From positions 1-17,944 of the forward strand of contig JAZDLC010000200.1 in assembly GCA_043802345.1 (NCBI GenBank): 17,944 bases of DNA, written 5' to 3'. The notes beneath the pieces were generated by a model, which saw nothing but the letters and a program-made list of their open reading frames with translations, did not search any database and had not been told where the DNA came from. Both the position numbers and the translations under genes were made by a program. This stretch comes from JAZDLC01 sp043802345. GTDB lineage: Bacteria; Planctomycetota; B15-G4; JADJEK01. Below, one piece after another: positions 1-6,396 of this stretch (positions are counted from its first letter, which is position 1; every line of letters starts with the position of its first letter).

Positions 1-562
1 GCTCTCGGGCGTGCTTCCTGGGCGGGCCAGGACCTGGGGTGGGACGTGTGCGCTCCGGGCGCGACGAACGGGGGGTGTTCTGCTGGCGGGGGAAGGCGAG
101 TGGTCGGGGGCGGGTTTGGGGAATGATGGGTCCAGGGTGAATGGTGATTGGGGTTTCTTTCTGGCCCGCCCTGGAAGCGCGTCCGAGAGCTACTGAATCG
201 TTCTTTCGGTGGCTGGAAGGCGGGGGCGCCTTCGGTTCTTTTGGGGGGAGGTTACGGAAGGTGGGGACGACCAATAGATGCAATGAGGTGGTCCCTCCAT
301 GGATGCGGGGAGCAGGTCGCGGTCGCCGGCCTGTGAGGTGCAGTCGTACCCGTGCGCGGTCACGATGGTCCCGTTCCGACCACGCTCAACGCGCATCGAT
401 CGTGTTCGTGCACGTGGACCGTTGCTGCGCGACTGAGTACAAGAACGGGATGGCTCCTCTCCATTTGGTTGCGGTCGGCGGCCGCGCCGTGTCCTTCGTG
501 GGGAGAGGAATTGCGTATCTCGCGCCGCCGACGAGTGGAGTTGTGCCGTCTTCAGCGGGGCG
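1..562. other. Gene-poor leading stretch, no supported gene
   Basis: No convincing coding region lies here. Short open frames exist on both strands, but their translations are rich in Arg, Gly, Ser and Pro with no hydrophobic core, domain or motif, and the longest (141-620, plus) runs antisense into the end of the acyltransferase gene. The first 340 bases or so are strikingly G-rich on the plus strand, unlike the balanced G and C of the genes downstream. This could be the 3' flank of a gene outside the window, a decayed gene or an untranslated region. I see no tRNA-like fold or clear intrinsic terminator. Confidence 0.5.
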
Positions 563-1720
563 TCACGGCGCCGGCCGGAACAGTTCCCGGGTCTCCCGCT
601 TCCAGCCGTACTCCACGTAGCGATAGCTCAGCGCCGCGACGGTCAGGATGACCGCGATGTTCGCGAAGAGCGGGATCAGGTCGTAGTGACCCGGCTCCTT
701 GAACAGGAACAGGATCAGCACGCCGTGCCAGAAGTAGAGGGAATAGCAGATCATCCCGAGCCACTGCAGCGGGGCGCAGGTGAAGACCAGATGCAGGGCA
801 CCTCTCCTCAGGGAAAGCAGTCCGTACGCGAGGGCGAAGGTGCCCAGGCTGATCAGGTAGTAGAGGAACGGCACGGCGTTTCTCGAGAGCTCGCCCGTCC
901 ACAGCCGGTCGTAATACCAGCATGCTGAGTACAGGCCGGCCGCCCCCAACAGACAGGAGATGCGGGCGAGGGGAGCGGAAAGCGCGCCCCTCTTGACGTA
1001 CAGGTGGCAAAGAGCCATGCCGAGCACGAACTCATCCAGCCGGCCGATGAAGGAGTCCTTGATCGGGTCGAGGTGGGGGTCCTGGTGGAAGGCGCCGCCG
1101 TAGTGGAATTCACCGAAGATCCGCGTGGCCAGGCTCAAGGCCATCACCGAGAGGAGCAACCGGCCGATCCCGAAGCGCAGGTAGAGCCGTACGAGCAGAG
1201 GGAACAGCACGCTGAACCAGATCTCCAGCCCGAGCGACCAGAGCACCCAGTTGTACGGGGGGTAGTAGAGGTCCTCCACGAAGTTGAAGGTGCCGGTGCC
1301 CATGAAAAAGAGATCGGAGAAGAACTCGGCGCTGCCCGGTTGCGGGTGCCAGACGAACACCGCGCAGATCAGCACACCGAAGTAGTAGAGCGGCATCAGT
1401 CGCTGGAAGCGGCGGCGGTAGAAGCCGCGCGTGTCGGCGGGGGACGCCATGGCGCGGCTTCCTCTCGCATACGGCAGGAGGAGCACGAAGCCGGAGAGCA
1501 CGAAGAAGATGTTGACGCCCATCCAGCCGTTGTTGGTCGGGTCGGAGATCTTCAGATCGAGCCCGAAGGTGGCCCACTCCAGCTTGCCCGGCATGGTGAA
1601 GCGGGAGAAGAGGTGGTAGCAGAACACCGAGAGGATCGCGAGTCCCCGCAGGCCGTTGATGACTCCGAGCCGGTCACCGCCCTGGTCTGTCGCTCGACCC
1701 GTCTCGAGAGTGGCGGTCAA
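563..1720 (-). CDS. Acyltransferase-3 family membrane protein (OafA/YrhL-like)
   Basis: Polytopic inner-membrane O-acyltransferase. The family moves acyl groups (often acetyl) across the membrane onto sugars of LPS, capsule, peptidoglycan or small glycosides. With the start used here the protein is 385 residues, the usual family length. The hallmark Arg-x10-His pair is visible near the N terminus (GLRGLAILSVFCYHL, R25 and H36), followed by GWMGVNIFFVLSGF in the second helix, the basic RRRFQRLMP loop and WSLGLEIWF. About ten hydrophobic segments follow. The start is a TTG whose bases overlap the TGA stop of the cupin gene upstream (TTGA), with AGGAGG ten bases before it (1731-1736). The frame stays open upstream to an ATG at 1876, but that extension is low-complexity, antisense-like and inside the cupin gene. 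Overlap with the cupin gene implies translational coupling. The acyl acceptor is unknown; the neighbouring glycosyltransferase makes a surface glycan plausible. Confidence 0.9.
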   Translation of the reverse strand: MTATLETGRATDQGGDRLGVINGLRGLAILSVFCYHLFSRFTMPGKLEWATFGLDLKISDPTNNGWMGVNIFFVLSGFVLLLPYARGSRAMASPADTRGFYRRRFQRLMPLYYFGVLICAVFVWHPQPGSAEFFSDLFFMGTGTFNFVEDLYYPPYNWVLWSLGLEIWFSVLFPLLVRLYLRFGIGRLLLSVMALSLATRIFGEFHYGGAFHQDPHLDPIKDSFIGRLDEFVLGMALCHLYVKRGALSAPLARISCLLGAAGLYSACWYYDRLWTGELSRNAVPFLYYLISLGTFALAYGLLSLRRGALHLVFTCAPLQWLGMICYSLYFWHGVLILFLFKEPGHYDLIPLFANIAVILTVAALSYRYVEYGWKRETRELFRPAP

Positions 1721-2193
1721 CGCCTGCGCGCCTCCTGGACTTCTACTTCGTCGCCCTCGACGTATGCGGGGGTGAAGGTCGAGAGCATCACTGTTCCCCC
1801 CTCGGCCCGGTTGACGTAGGAGTACGGCACGTTCATGGGGATGTGGATCAGCATTCCCGCCTGAACCGGCTGCCACTCCTGATCGAGCAGCATGTCCCCA
1901 TGCCCCTCGAGGATGTAGAGCGTCTTGTCGCTGTGATGATGGTAGAGGGGGCGTGTCCGGTCCTTGACGGTGACGAGCGAGACCGAGGAGCGGGGCGTGC
2001 CGGCGAGCAGCGGCATGACCGCGGGGTCGCCCACCGGCGGATGCTGCAGCATCTCCCGCGTGTCGACGATCATCGGCGGCCTGGGAGGCTCCTCCGGCTG
2101 GATGATGGAGAACCCGTAGAAGAGGGTGTCGCAGCCGCCAAGCGCGGAGAGCAGAAGCAGCGCTGCCAGCCGGGCGTGACGTCGGATGCTCAT
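1717..2193 (-). CDS. Cupin-domain lipoprotein
   Basis: A 158-residue predicted lipoprotein with a single small beta-barrel (cupin_2 type). Residues 1-20 are a signal peptide and the lipobox ALGG-C21 gives the lipidated Cys. Cupin motif 1 is seen as PLYHHHSDKTLYILEGHG (His 85-87, Glu96) and motif 2 as AGMLIHIPMNVPYSYVN (His117, Asn121), so a bound metal is likely. The start at 2193 is chosen because it begins the signal peptide directly and has GGAGA eight bases upstream; an upstream in-frame ATG would add 35 residues that spoil the signal. Export of a cupin as a lipoprotein is unusual, since most are cytoplasmic. Possible roles are binding or isomerising a sugar or small ligand in the periplasm. 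It overlaps the acyltransferase gene, so the two probably act together. The fold call is firm; the function is not known. Confidence 0.85.
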   Translation of the reverse strand: MSIRRHARLAALLLLSALGGCDTLFYGFSIIQPEEPPRPPMIVDTREMLQHPPVGDPAVMPLLAGTPRSSVSLVTVKDRTRPLYHHHSDKTLYILEGHGDMLLDQEWQPVQAGMLIHIPMNVPYSYVNRAEGGTVMLSTFTPAYVEGDEVEVQEARRR

Positions 2194-2226
2194 TGGGTTT
2201 GTCTCCGAAGCTCTGTGGAACCGCAT

Positions 2227-2273
2227 GGGGGTCGTTCTACAGCAGAGCGGCGCGAGAGGGAAACAGAACCCCC
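2227..2273 (-). terminator. Inverted repeat between the Thr-type sulfatase-like gene and the cupin gene
   Basis: Two arms can pair: GGGGG plus TTCT (2227-2231 and 2235-2238) with AGAA plus CCCCC (2265-2273). This gives about nine base pairs with a three-base bulge and a 26-base loop. It fills the only sizeable gap (89 bases) in the minus-strand gene run. There is no T-tract after it, so it is a poor intrinsic terminator. It may instead be an mRNA stability element or an attenuator separating the two gene pairs, or chance in GC-rich DNA. Confidence 0.25.
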
Positions 2274-2282
2274 GGCGGCCCC

Positions 2283-3761
2283 CTACCGGTCGGGGCACTT
2301 CACGCGCAGGAACTCTCGCGAGCGGCTGCCCCCGACGTACCCGAGCGCTTCCAGGGGATCACCATCCGGGATCTCCCCGCTCATGCTCTTGCTGTGAAGC
2401 GGATTGCTCAGGAATCGCGCCAGCTCCTCACGGAGTTCGAGCATCCGAGGATGCTGCGGATTGAACAGGTTGGCCTGCTCCAGGGGGTCGCTCTCCAGGT
2501 CGTACAGCTCGAAGCACTCGAGCGGAAAGGCCGCGTCCTGCCGCAGATGGTACGGGCGCTTTTTCGGCCTCACGCCGCCGGGGTTGTGGATGTATTTGAA
2601 GCGGCCATCCGACACGGAGAAGATCAGATCTTCCCACTCGGCGAAGACGTGCGTCCTGGGTGTGGCGGGGGCGTCTTCGTCGAGGATTGGCAGCAGCGAG
2701 AACCCCTCGTTTTCCTGCGGGATCTCCACGCTGGCCGCCTCCAGCAGCGTCGGGAACAGGTCCAGGATCTGGGCCAGGGCGTGCGAAGTCCGGCCGCCGA
2801 TCTCGCGGCCCGGCCGGGCGAGGATCAGGGGGATCCGCAGGGTGGAGTCGTAGATCGAGTTGCCGTGGAAGAAGTACCGGTGATGATCGCCGAGCTCGTC
2901 TCCATGGTCGGAAGTGAAGACCACCAGGGATCCGTTCCAGAGCCCCTTCGCTGCGAGCGCCTCCGCGACGCGCGCCAGCTTGCCGTCGCACTCGAGAATA
3001 CTCGCGTCGTAGAGCGCGCGGACCTGCTTCAGGTCGGCCTCGTCACAGGTCTCTGCCCCCAAGGTCCAGCGGTCGAGCAGGGGATTGATCCGATCCTGTT
3101 CCGGCTCTCCCGGCCCTCCGGTCGGGTAGCGGGCCGGCCCGGCGTAGCCCGGATCCCGGAACAGCCGGGCCTGCTCCTCCAGGGGCGCATAGGGAGCGTG
3201 AACGTCGTACAGATGCACCCAGAGAAAAATCGGCGCGTCCGGCTCTTCCGGGAGCGCATCGATCCAGCGAGTGGCCGCGGCCACGGTGCGGTCGTCCCAG
3301 ATCTTCTGGTACCGGAAGGCCTCGTCGTACCCCTCCTCGTTCAGCCCGCCCCTCACGCCGTCCTCCGCCACGTCGAATCCGCGGACCCAGAAGGACCAGT
3401 GGGTGATGTCGAGGTTGGAGCAGAATCCCGCGGTGCGGTAACCGGACTGCTGGAGCAGAACCGGCAGGGGAACATGCTCCGGCGGCAGCGCCATGCCGTT
3501 CGACCGGAGGCCGTGGGTGGCGGGGTACTTTCCTGTCAGCAAGGACGCCAGCGAGGGGTGGGTCTGCCCCCTGGGCGCGTAGCAGCGGTCGAAGGTGACG
3601 CCCTCCTTCGCCAGGCGGGTCGCGAAAGGAGACGTTTTCGCGTTCACCCGGTCGGCCCGCAGGGTGTCGATGGTGAAGAGAATGATGTTCGGCCGCGCCG
3701 GCCGCTCCGGCCCGCATGAAGGGAGCAAACCTGCGAGCAGGACGAGCGCCGCGAGACGCAC
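2283..3761 (-). CDS. Sulfatase-like (alkaline phosphatase superfamily) lipoprotein with Thr nucleophile
   Basis: A 492-residue exported hydrolase of the sulfatase Pfam fold. A lipoprotein signal (VRLAALVLLAGLLPSC, Cys16) precedes the catalytic domain. Family signatures are NIILFTIDTLRAD (metal Asp32), the nucleophile region QTHPSLASLLTGKYP, FTSDHGDELGDHH (second metal pair) and HGNSIYDSTLRIPLI. At the position where sulfatases have C-x-P-S-R, this protein has T67-H-P-S-L, so there is no Cys or Ser for formylglycine and no Arg. Thr nucleophiles are typical of phosphate, phosphonate and phosphodiester enzymes of this superfamily, so it is more likely a phospho-ester hydrolase or transferase than a sulfatase. 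The start is a GTG nine bases after the stop of the upstream lipoprotein gene; it has no good Shine-Dalgarno, which suggests translational coupling. The C-terminal LEALGYVGG tail is common in such proteins. The substrate is unknown. Confidence 0.85.
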   Translation of the reverse strand: MRLAALVLLAGLLPSCGPERPARPNIILFTIDTLRADRVNAKTSPFATRLAKEGVTFDRCYAPRGQTHPSLASLLTGKYPATHGLRSNGMALPPEHVPLPVLLQQSGYRTAGFCSNLDITHWSFWVRGFDVAEDGVRGGLNEEGYDEAFRYQKIWDDRTVAAATRWIDALPEEPDAPIFLWVHLYDVHAPYAPLEEQARLFRDPGYAGPARYPTGGPGEPEQDRINPLLDRWTLGAETCDEADLKQVRALYDASILECDGKLARVAEALAAKGLWNGSLVVFTSDHGDELGDHHRYFFHGNSIYDSTLRIPLILARPGREIGGRTSHALAQILDLFPTLLEAASVEIPQENEGFSLLPILDEDAPATPRTHVFAEWEDLIFSVSDGRFKYIHNPGGVRPKKRPYHLRQDAAFPLECFELYDLESDPLEQANLFNPQHPRMLELREELARFLSNPLHSKSMSGEIPDGDPLEALGYVGGSRSREFLRVKCPDR

Positions 3762-3769
3762 GCGGGAGA

Positions 3770-4870
3770 TCAGCGAGGATCGCGGTTCAGATCCCGGATT
3801 CTCGTGATGACCCAATGTTCCTGCTCGACTTGCAGACAGAGCTCGAACGCTTCGTGACCCCGCAGGAACCGGTTCGCGAACGAGAGTGTGTACTCCAGTT
3901 GCGCCGGAACACCCCAACGGAGCTTGGCTCCGGTGCAGCGCACCGAGAGATCCAGATTGCCGGTCTCCGGGTTGCGATAGACGTCCGGTTCGATGTCGAT
4001 GTCACCGATCAGGATGTAGTCCTGGCCCCGGTCGCCGACCGGCCGCTCACCCGATGGTCTGACTGTCCTGCCGTCATCCACCAGCGGGACCAGTTGCCGT
4101 CCGCGGCGCAGCAAGGACTGTTTTCTGAGGTCGGCCGAGAGCACCTTGCGCAGGTCCTCCTCGTTCATCTGGTCGATGGCGTTGATGAAGATATCGACGA
4201 TCTTCGACTGCGGCGCGTAGTCGTGGAGCGGGTAGTGCCGCAAGCCGTAGTCGTCCTCGGCGGGATCTTCCGTCCAGAGCCCGACCAACAGGTCGAAGAC
4301 CTCGAAAGGCCTCACCAGGACCTCGGCGCCGATCAGGAAGTGCAGCGCCAGGCCGATGTCCCAGGTGTTCTTCGGGACTTCCCCCACGGCCGGAACGCCG
4401 GGAACGAGGGGGGCTTCGTAGGGGCGCATCTGTCCAAGCGCCCAGAGAGGCGCCCGGCCGGCGCTGCCATACGCTCCCACCCGGTCGCCCAGGTGCCATT
4501 CCCGGTACATCCCCTCCTCGTAGATGCCGGAGGCGCGCCCATCGAGGGCCAGACGCCAGGAACGGAGATTCTGGTACGATATCCAGATATTGTCAGAGGC
4601 GTAGATCTCGAACCCGAAGCCAGGTCCCACGCCCAAGCTGACCTTGAACAGGTCGAACACGTCAAGCAGGCGATTCGGCAGGTACATCAGGAAGCGCCGC
4701 TGAGCCGATACATGGTCGGGCATCGGCTGGGCCTGTTCCTTGGAGGAATCCAGGGCCTCCCGGATGAACTCGATCGAGGAGTAGCTGGGCGACGATGGTG
4801 CGAAGACTGCACAGCCGCCGGAGCAAAGAAGAAGCGGGGCGGCGAGCAGGGCTGAACGACTCAATCTCAT
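3770..4870 (-). CDS. Hypothetical lipoprotein, family not recognised
   Basis: A 366-residue predicted lipoprotein. Residues 1-19 form a signal (MRLSRSALLAAPLLLCSGGC) ending in a somewhat non-standard lipobox, SGG-C20. The start at 4870 has AGGAG eight bases upstream and begins the signal directly; the frame remains open far upstream, but there it runs antisense through the glycosyltransferase gene. The mature part contains MYLPNRLLDVFDLFKVSLGV followed by GPGFGFEIYASDNIW, a Gly/aromatic pattern suggesting beta strands near a membrane, and later helical stretches such as DIFINAIDQMNEEDL. It is the first gene of a minus-strand run and its stop lies nine bases before the GTG of the Thr-type sulfatase-like lipoprotein, so the pair is probably co-expressed. 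It may be a partner or structural lipoprotein for that enzyme, but that is inference only. Confidence 0.8.
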   Translation of the reverse strand: MRLSRSALLAAPLLLCSGGCAVFAPSSPSYSSIEFIREALDSSKEQAQPMPDHVSAQRRFLMYLPNRLLDVFDLFKVSLGVGPGFGFEIYASDNIWISYQNLRSWRLALDGRASGIYEEGMYREWHLGDRVGAYGSAGRAPLWALGQMRPYEAPLVPGVPAVGEVPKNTWDIGLALHFLIGAEVLVRPFEVFDLLVGLWTEDPAEDDYGLRHYPLHDYAPQSKIVDIFINAIDQMNEEDLRKVLSADLRKQSLLRRGRQLVPLVDDGRTVRPSGERPVGDRGQDYILIGDIDIEPDVYRNPETGNLDLSVRCTGAKLRWGVPAQLEYTLSFANRFLRGHEAFELCLQVEQEHWVITRIRDLNRDPR

Positions 4871-4898
4871 GGGTGTGACTCCTGCAACCGGTCGGTGC

Positions 4899-4927
4899 CT
4901 CTGTCTTATCGATCCAGCGCGTATGAT
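4899..4927 (+). promoter_or_regulatory. Candidate promoter for the glycosyltransferase, near-leaderless
   Basis: In the 66-base gap between divergent genes, TATGAT at 4922-4927 matches five of six bases of the sigma70 -10 consensus. There is no recognisable -35 box at the right spacing (around 4899-4904). If used, transcription would begin about 4934, only a few bases before the ATG at 4937. This fits the absence of a Shine-Dalgarno there. The promoter of the divergent lipoprotein gene must lie in the same gap or inside the glycosyltransferase gene. Confidence 0.35.
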
Positions 4928-4936
4928 GCAACGAGC

Positions 4937-5668
4937 ATGCGTGTGGTGGTAGTCATTCCGGCGTTGAACGAAGAAAGGGGCATCGGCAAGGTGCTGGCCG
5001 ATCTCCCGAGCGGCGAGCTTCTCGAGGTGATCGTCGTTGACAACGGTAGTTCCGACCGGACCGCGGAAGTGGCCCGGAGTCTTGGGGCACGGGTGATCGA
5101 GGAGGCGGAGCGAGGGTATGGCGCCGCCTGCCTGGCGGGCATTGCCGCGGCCAAAGAGTGCGACGTGGTGGCATTCGTGGACGCCGACTATTCCGATTTC
5201 CCCGGAGAACTGCCGGAGCTGCTGGCGCCGATCGAGAGGGGCGAGGCCGATCTGGTGATCGGATCCCGGATGATCCAGAAGGAGAGCCGGGCGGCCCTTT
5301 TGCCCCAGGCCCGCTTCGGGAACTGGCTCTCCGGCCTCCTGCTCTCGCGCCTGTTCGGGGCGAAGGTGACCGACCTCGGCCCGTTCCGGGCGATCCGTTC
5401 CGCCGCCCTGAGAGCGCTTGAGATGGACGACAGGCGCTTCGGCTGGACGGTGCAGATGCAGGCCCGGGCCTTCGCCCGGGGGTTCAGGGTTCGAGAAGTC
5501 CCGGTTTCGTACCGGCCGCGCATCGGCAAGTCGAAGATCAGCGGCACTCTGATGGGGAGTTTTCGGGCGGGAATGACGATCCTCTGGACAATTGGTGCTG
5601 AGTTCCTCCGGCGGCGGCGGCCTAGAATAACTCACGAATCGGATGTGACGCATGTCCCTCGAGGGTGA
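4937..5668 (+). CDS. Family 2 glycosyltransferase (GT-A fold)
   Basis: A 243-residue soluble glycosyltransferase. It starts with the nucleotide-sugar binding strand MRVVVVIPALNEERGIG, has DNGSSDRTAEVA, and the metal-binding DxD as FVDADYSD (Asp82 and Asp84). The acceptor-side region shows DLGPFRAIR, and the C-terminal RPRIGKSKISGT basic motif is typical of GT2 enzymes that act on polyprenyl-phosphate or lipid-linked acceptors. It has no membrane helices. Start 4937 is chosen because the fold begins right there; the open frame extends 14 codons upstream without a conserved sequence. No Shine-Dalgarno is visible. It is followed after three bases by the next gene, so the two are likely one transcript. 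Likely role: adding a sugar to a lipid carrier or surface glycan; donor and acceptor are not readable. Confidence 0.92.
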   Translation: MRVVVVIPALNEERGIGKVLADLPSGELLEVIVVDNGSSDRTAEVARSLGARVIEEAERGYGAACLAGIAAAKECDVVAFVDADYSDFPGELPELLAPIERGEADLVIGSRMIQKESRAALLPQARFGNWLSGLLLSRLFGAKVTDLGPFRAIRSAALRALEMDDRRFGWTVQMQARAFARGFRVREVPVSYRPRIGKSKISGTLMGSFRAGMTILWTIGAEFLRRRRPRITHESDVTHVPRG

Positions 5669-5671
5669 ACC

Positions 5672-6364
5672 ATGTTCCGTGGTCTGACATCCCTGGCGCT
5701 GCTGATCCTCCTGGGGACCGGCGGGTTCCTCGCTTACCAGAAGTTCACCGAGGAACAGGCCCAGTTCGCGAAACTGGCGGCGCAGAACGAGGAGAAGAAA
5801 CAGATCATCGACCGCCTGACACGGTCCAGTCGGGTTGCGCAGGCGAGGCTCCTCGAACGTTGGACGGAAGATGACGGGCGAGTGATGTCCAGAATCCTAT
5901 TCGTGGAAGTGGATAATGAAGGCCTCGAACTGAGCCGCAAGAAACTGACCGTTGAGGGAAAGGTCGTCTACTTCGACGCGTTGGTGCTCAAGTTCGATCC
6001 GGAACTGGTCGGTAAGGCAGACGAGCTTCGGGGGAAGTCAATCCTGCTCTTCAGGCGCATCTTCGGCGAGCATCAGAAGCCGTCGGAGGGAGTCGAACTG
6101 GGCGAGGGTGGAGAGAAAGGTATCCCCGACTTCTTCTTGAGCAAGGATAGTCCCACACCCCAGCAAGTGGCCCTGTGGAAGGACTTCTGGAAGCTCGCCA
6201 ACGATTGCAAGGCGGCAGCGGCAGCGGGAGTTCGTGGGGCTCACGGGGAAGCACCCTACACCGAAGTCGAAGAGAACATGATCTACACCCTCAGACTTGA
6301 CCATGCCGGAGGCCTGAATATCGTGCCGTCGAAAGTTCAGCCTGTGATGCTGGGCGATAGCTAG
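5672..6364 (+). CDS. Membrane-anchored hypothetical protein with coiled-coil stalk
   Basis: A 230-residue protein of unrecognised family. Residues 3-22 form a single hydrophobic helix (FRGLTSLALLILLGTGGFLA), followed by a charged coiled-coil-like segment up to about residue 65 (EEQAQFAKLAAQNEEKKQII). A mixed alpha/beta region (residues 70-220) then contains VEVDNEGLELSRKKLTVEGK and KFDPELVGKADELRGKSILL. The likely topology is N-in with the bulk outside the cytoplasm. The start has GAGGGTGA just before it and lies three bases after the stop of the glycosyltransferase gene, indicating translational coupling. It may scaffold or regulate glycan assembly at the membrane, but nothing in the sequence proves this. 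Confidence 0.8.
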   Translation: MFRGLTSLALLILLGTGGFLAYQKFTEEQAQFAKLAAQNEEKKQIIDRLTRSSRVAQARLLERWTEDDGRVMSRILFVEVDNEGLELSRKKLTVEGKVVYFDALVLKFDPELVGKADELRGKSILLFRRIFGEHQKPSEGVELGEGGEKGIPDFFLSKDSPTPQQVALWKDFWKLANDCKAAAAAGVRGAHGEAPYTEVEENMIYTLRLDHAGGLNIVPSKVQPVMLGDS

Positions 6365-6369
6365 GAGAG

Positions 6370-6391
6370 AAGAGGCACCGGTCCCCTTTTT
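6370..6391 (+). terminator. Weak intrinsic terminator candidate between convergent genes
   Basis: Directly after the TAG at 6364, AAGAGG (6370-6375) can pair with CCCCTT (6383-6388) across a seven-base loop with one mismatch, followed by a run of T (6387-6391). The short stem makes it a weak terminator. Its place, in the 32-base gap between two converging genes, supports the call. Confidence 0.35.
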
Positions 6392-6396
6392 CATGA

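Noticed and set aside
141..620. 159-codon open frame in the leading stretch
   Set aside because: Arg-, Ser- and Gly-rich without a hydrophobic core or motif, and it overlaps the end of the acyltransferase gene. It could be real but nothing supports it.
1004..1819. 271-codon open frame on the plus strand, antisense to the acyltransferase
   Set aside because: Translation is dominated by Glu, His, Ala and Arg with no fold; the minus strand has the acyltransferase signature.
2193..3719. 508-codon open frame on the plus strand, antisense to the Thr-type sulfatase-like gene
   Set aside because: Biased composition, no motif, no ribosome site; a shadow of the real gene.
4871..5653. N-terminal extension of the unknown lipoprotein by 261 residues
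   Set aside because: The extension runs antisense through the glycosyltransferase gene and is low-complexity; the internal ATG at 4870 has a Shine-Dalgarno and begins a signal peptide.
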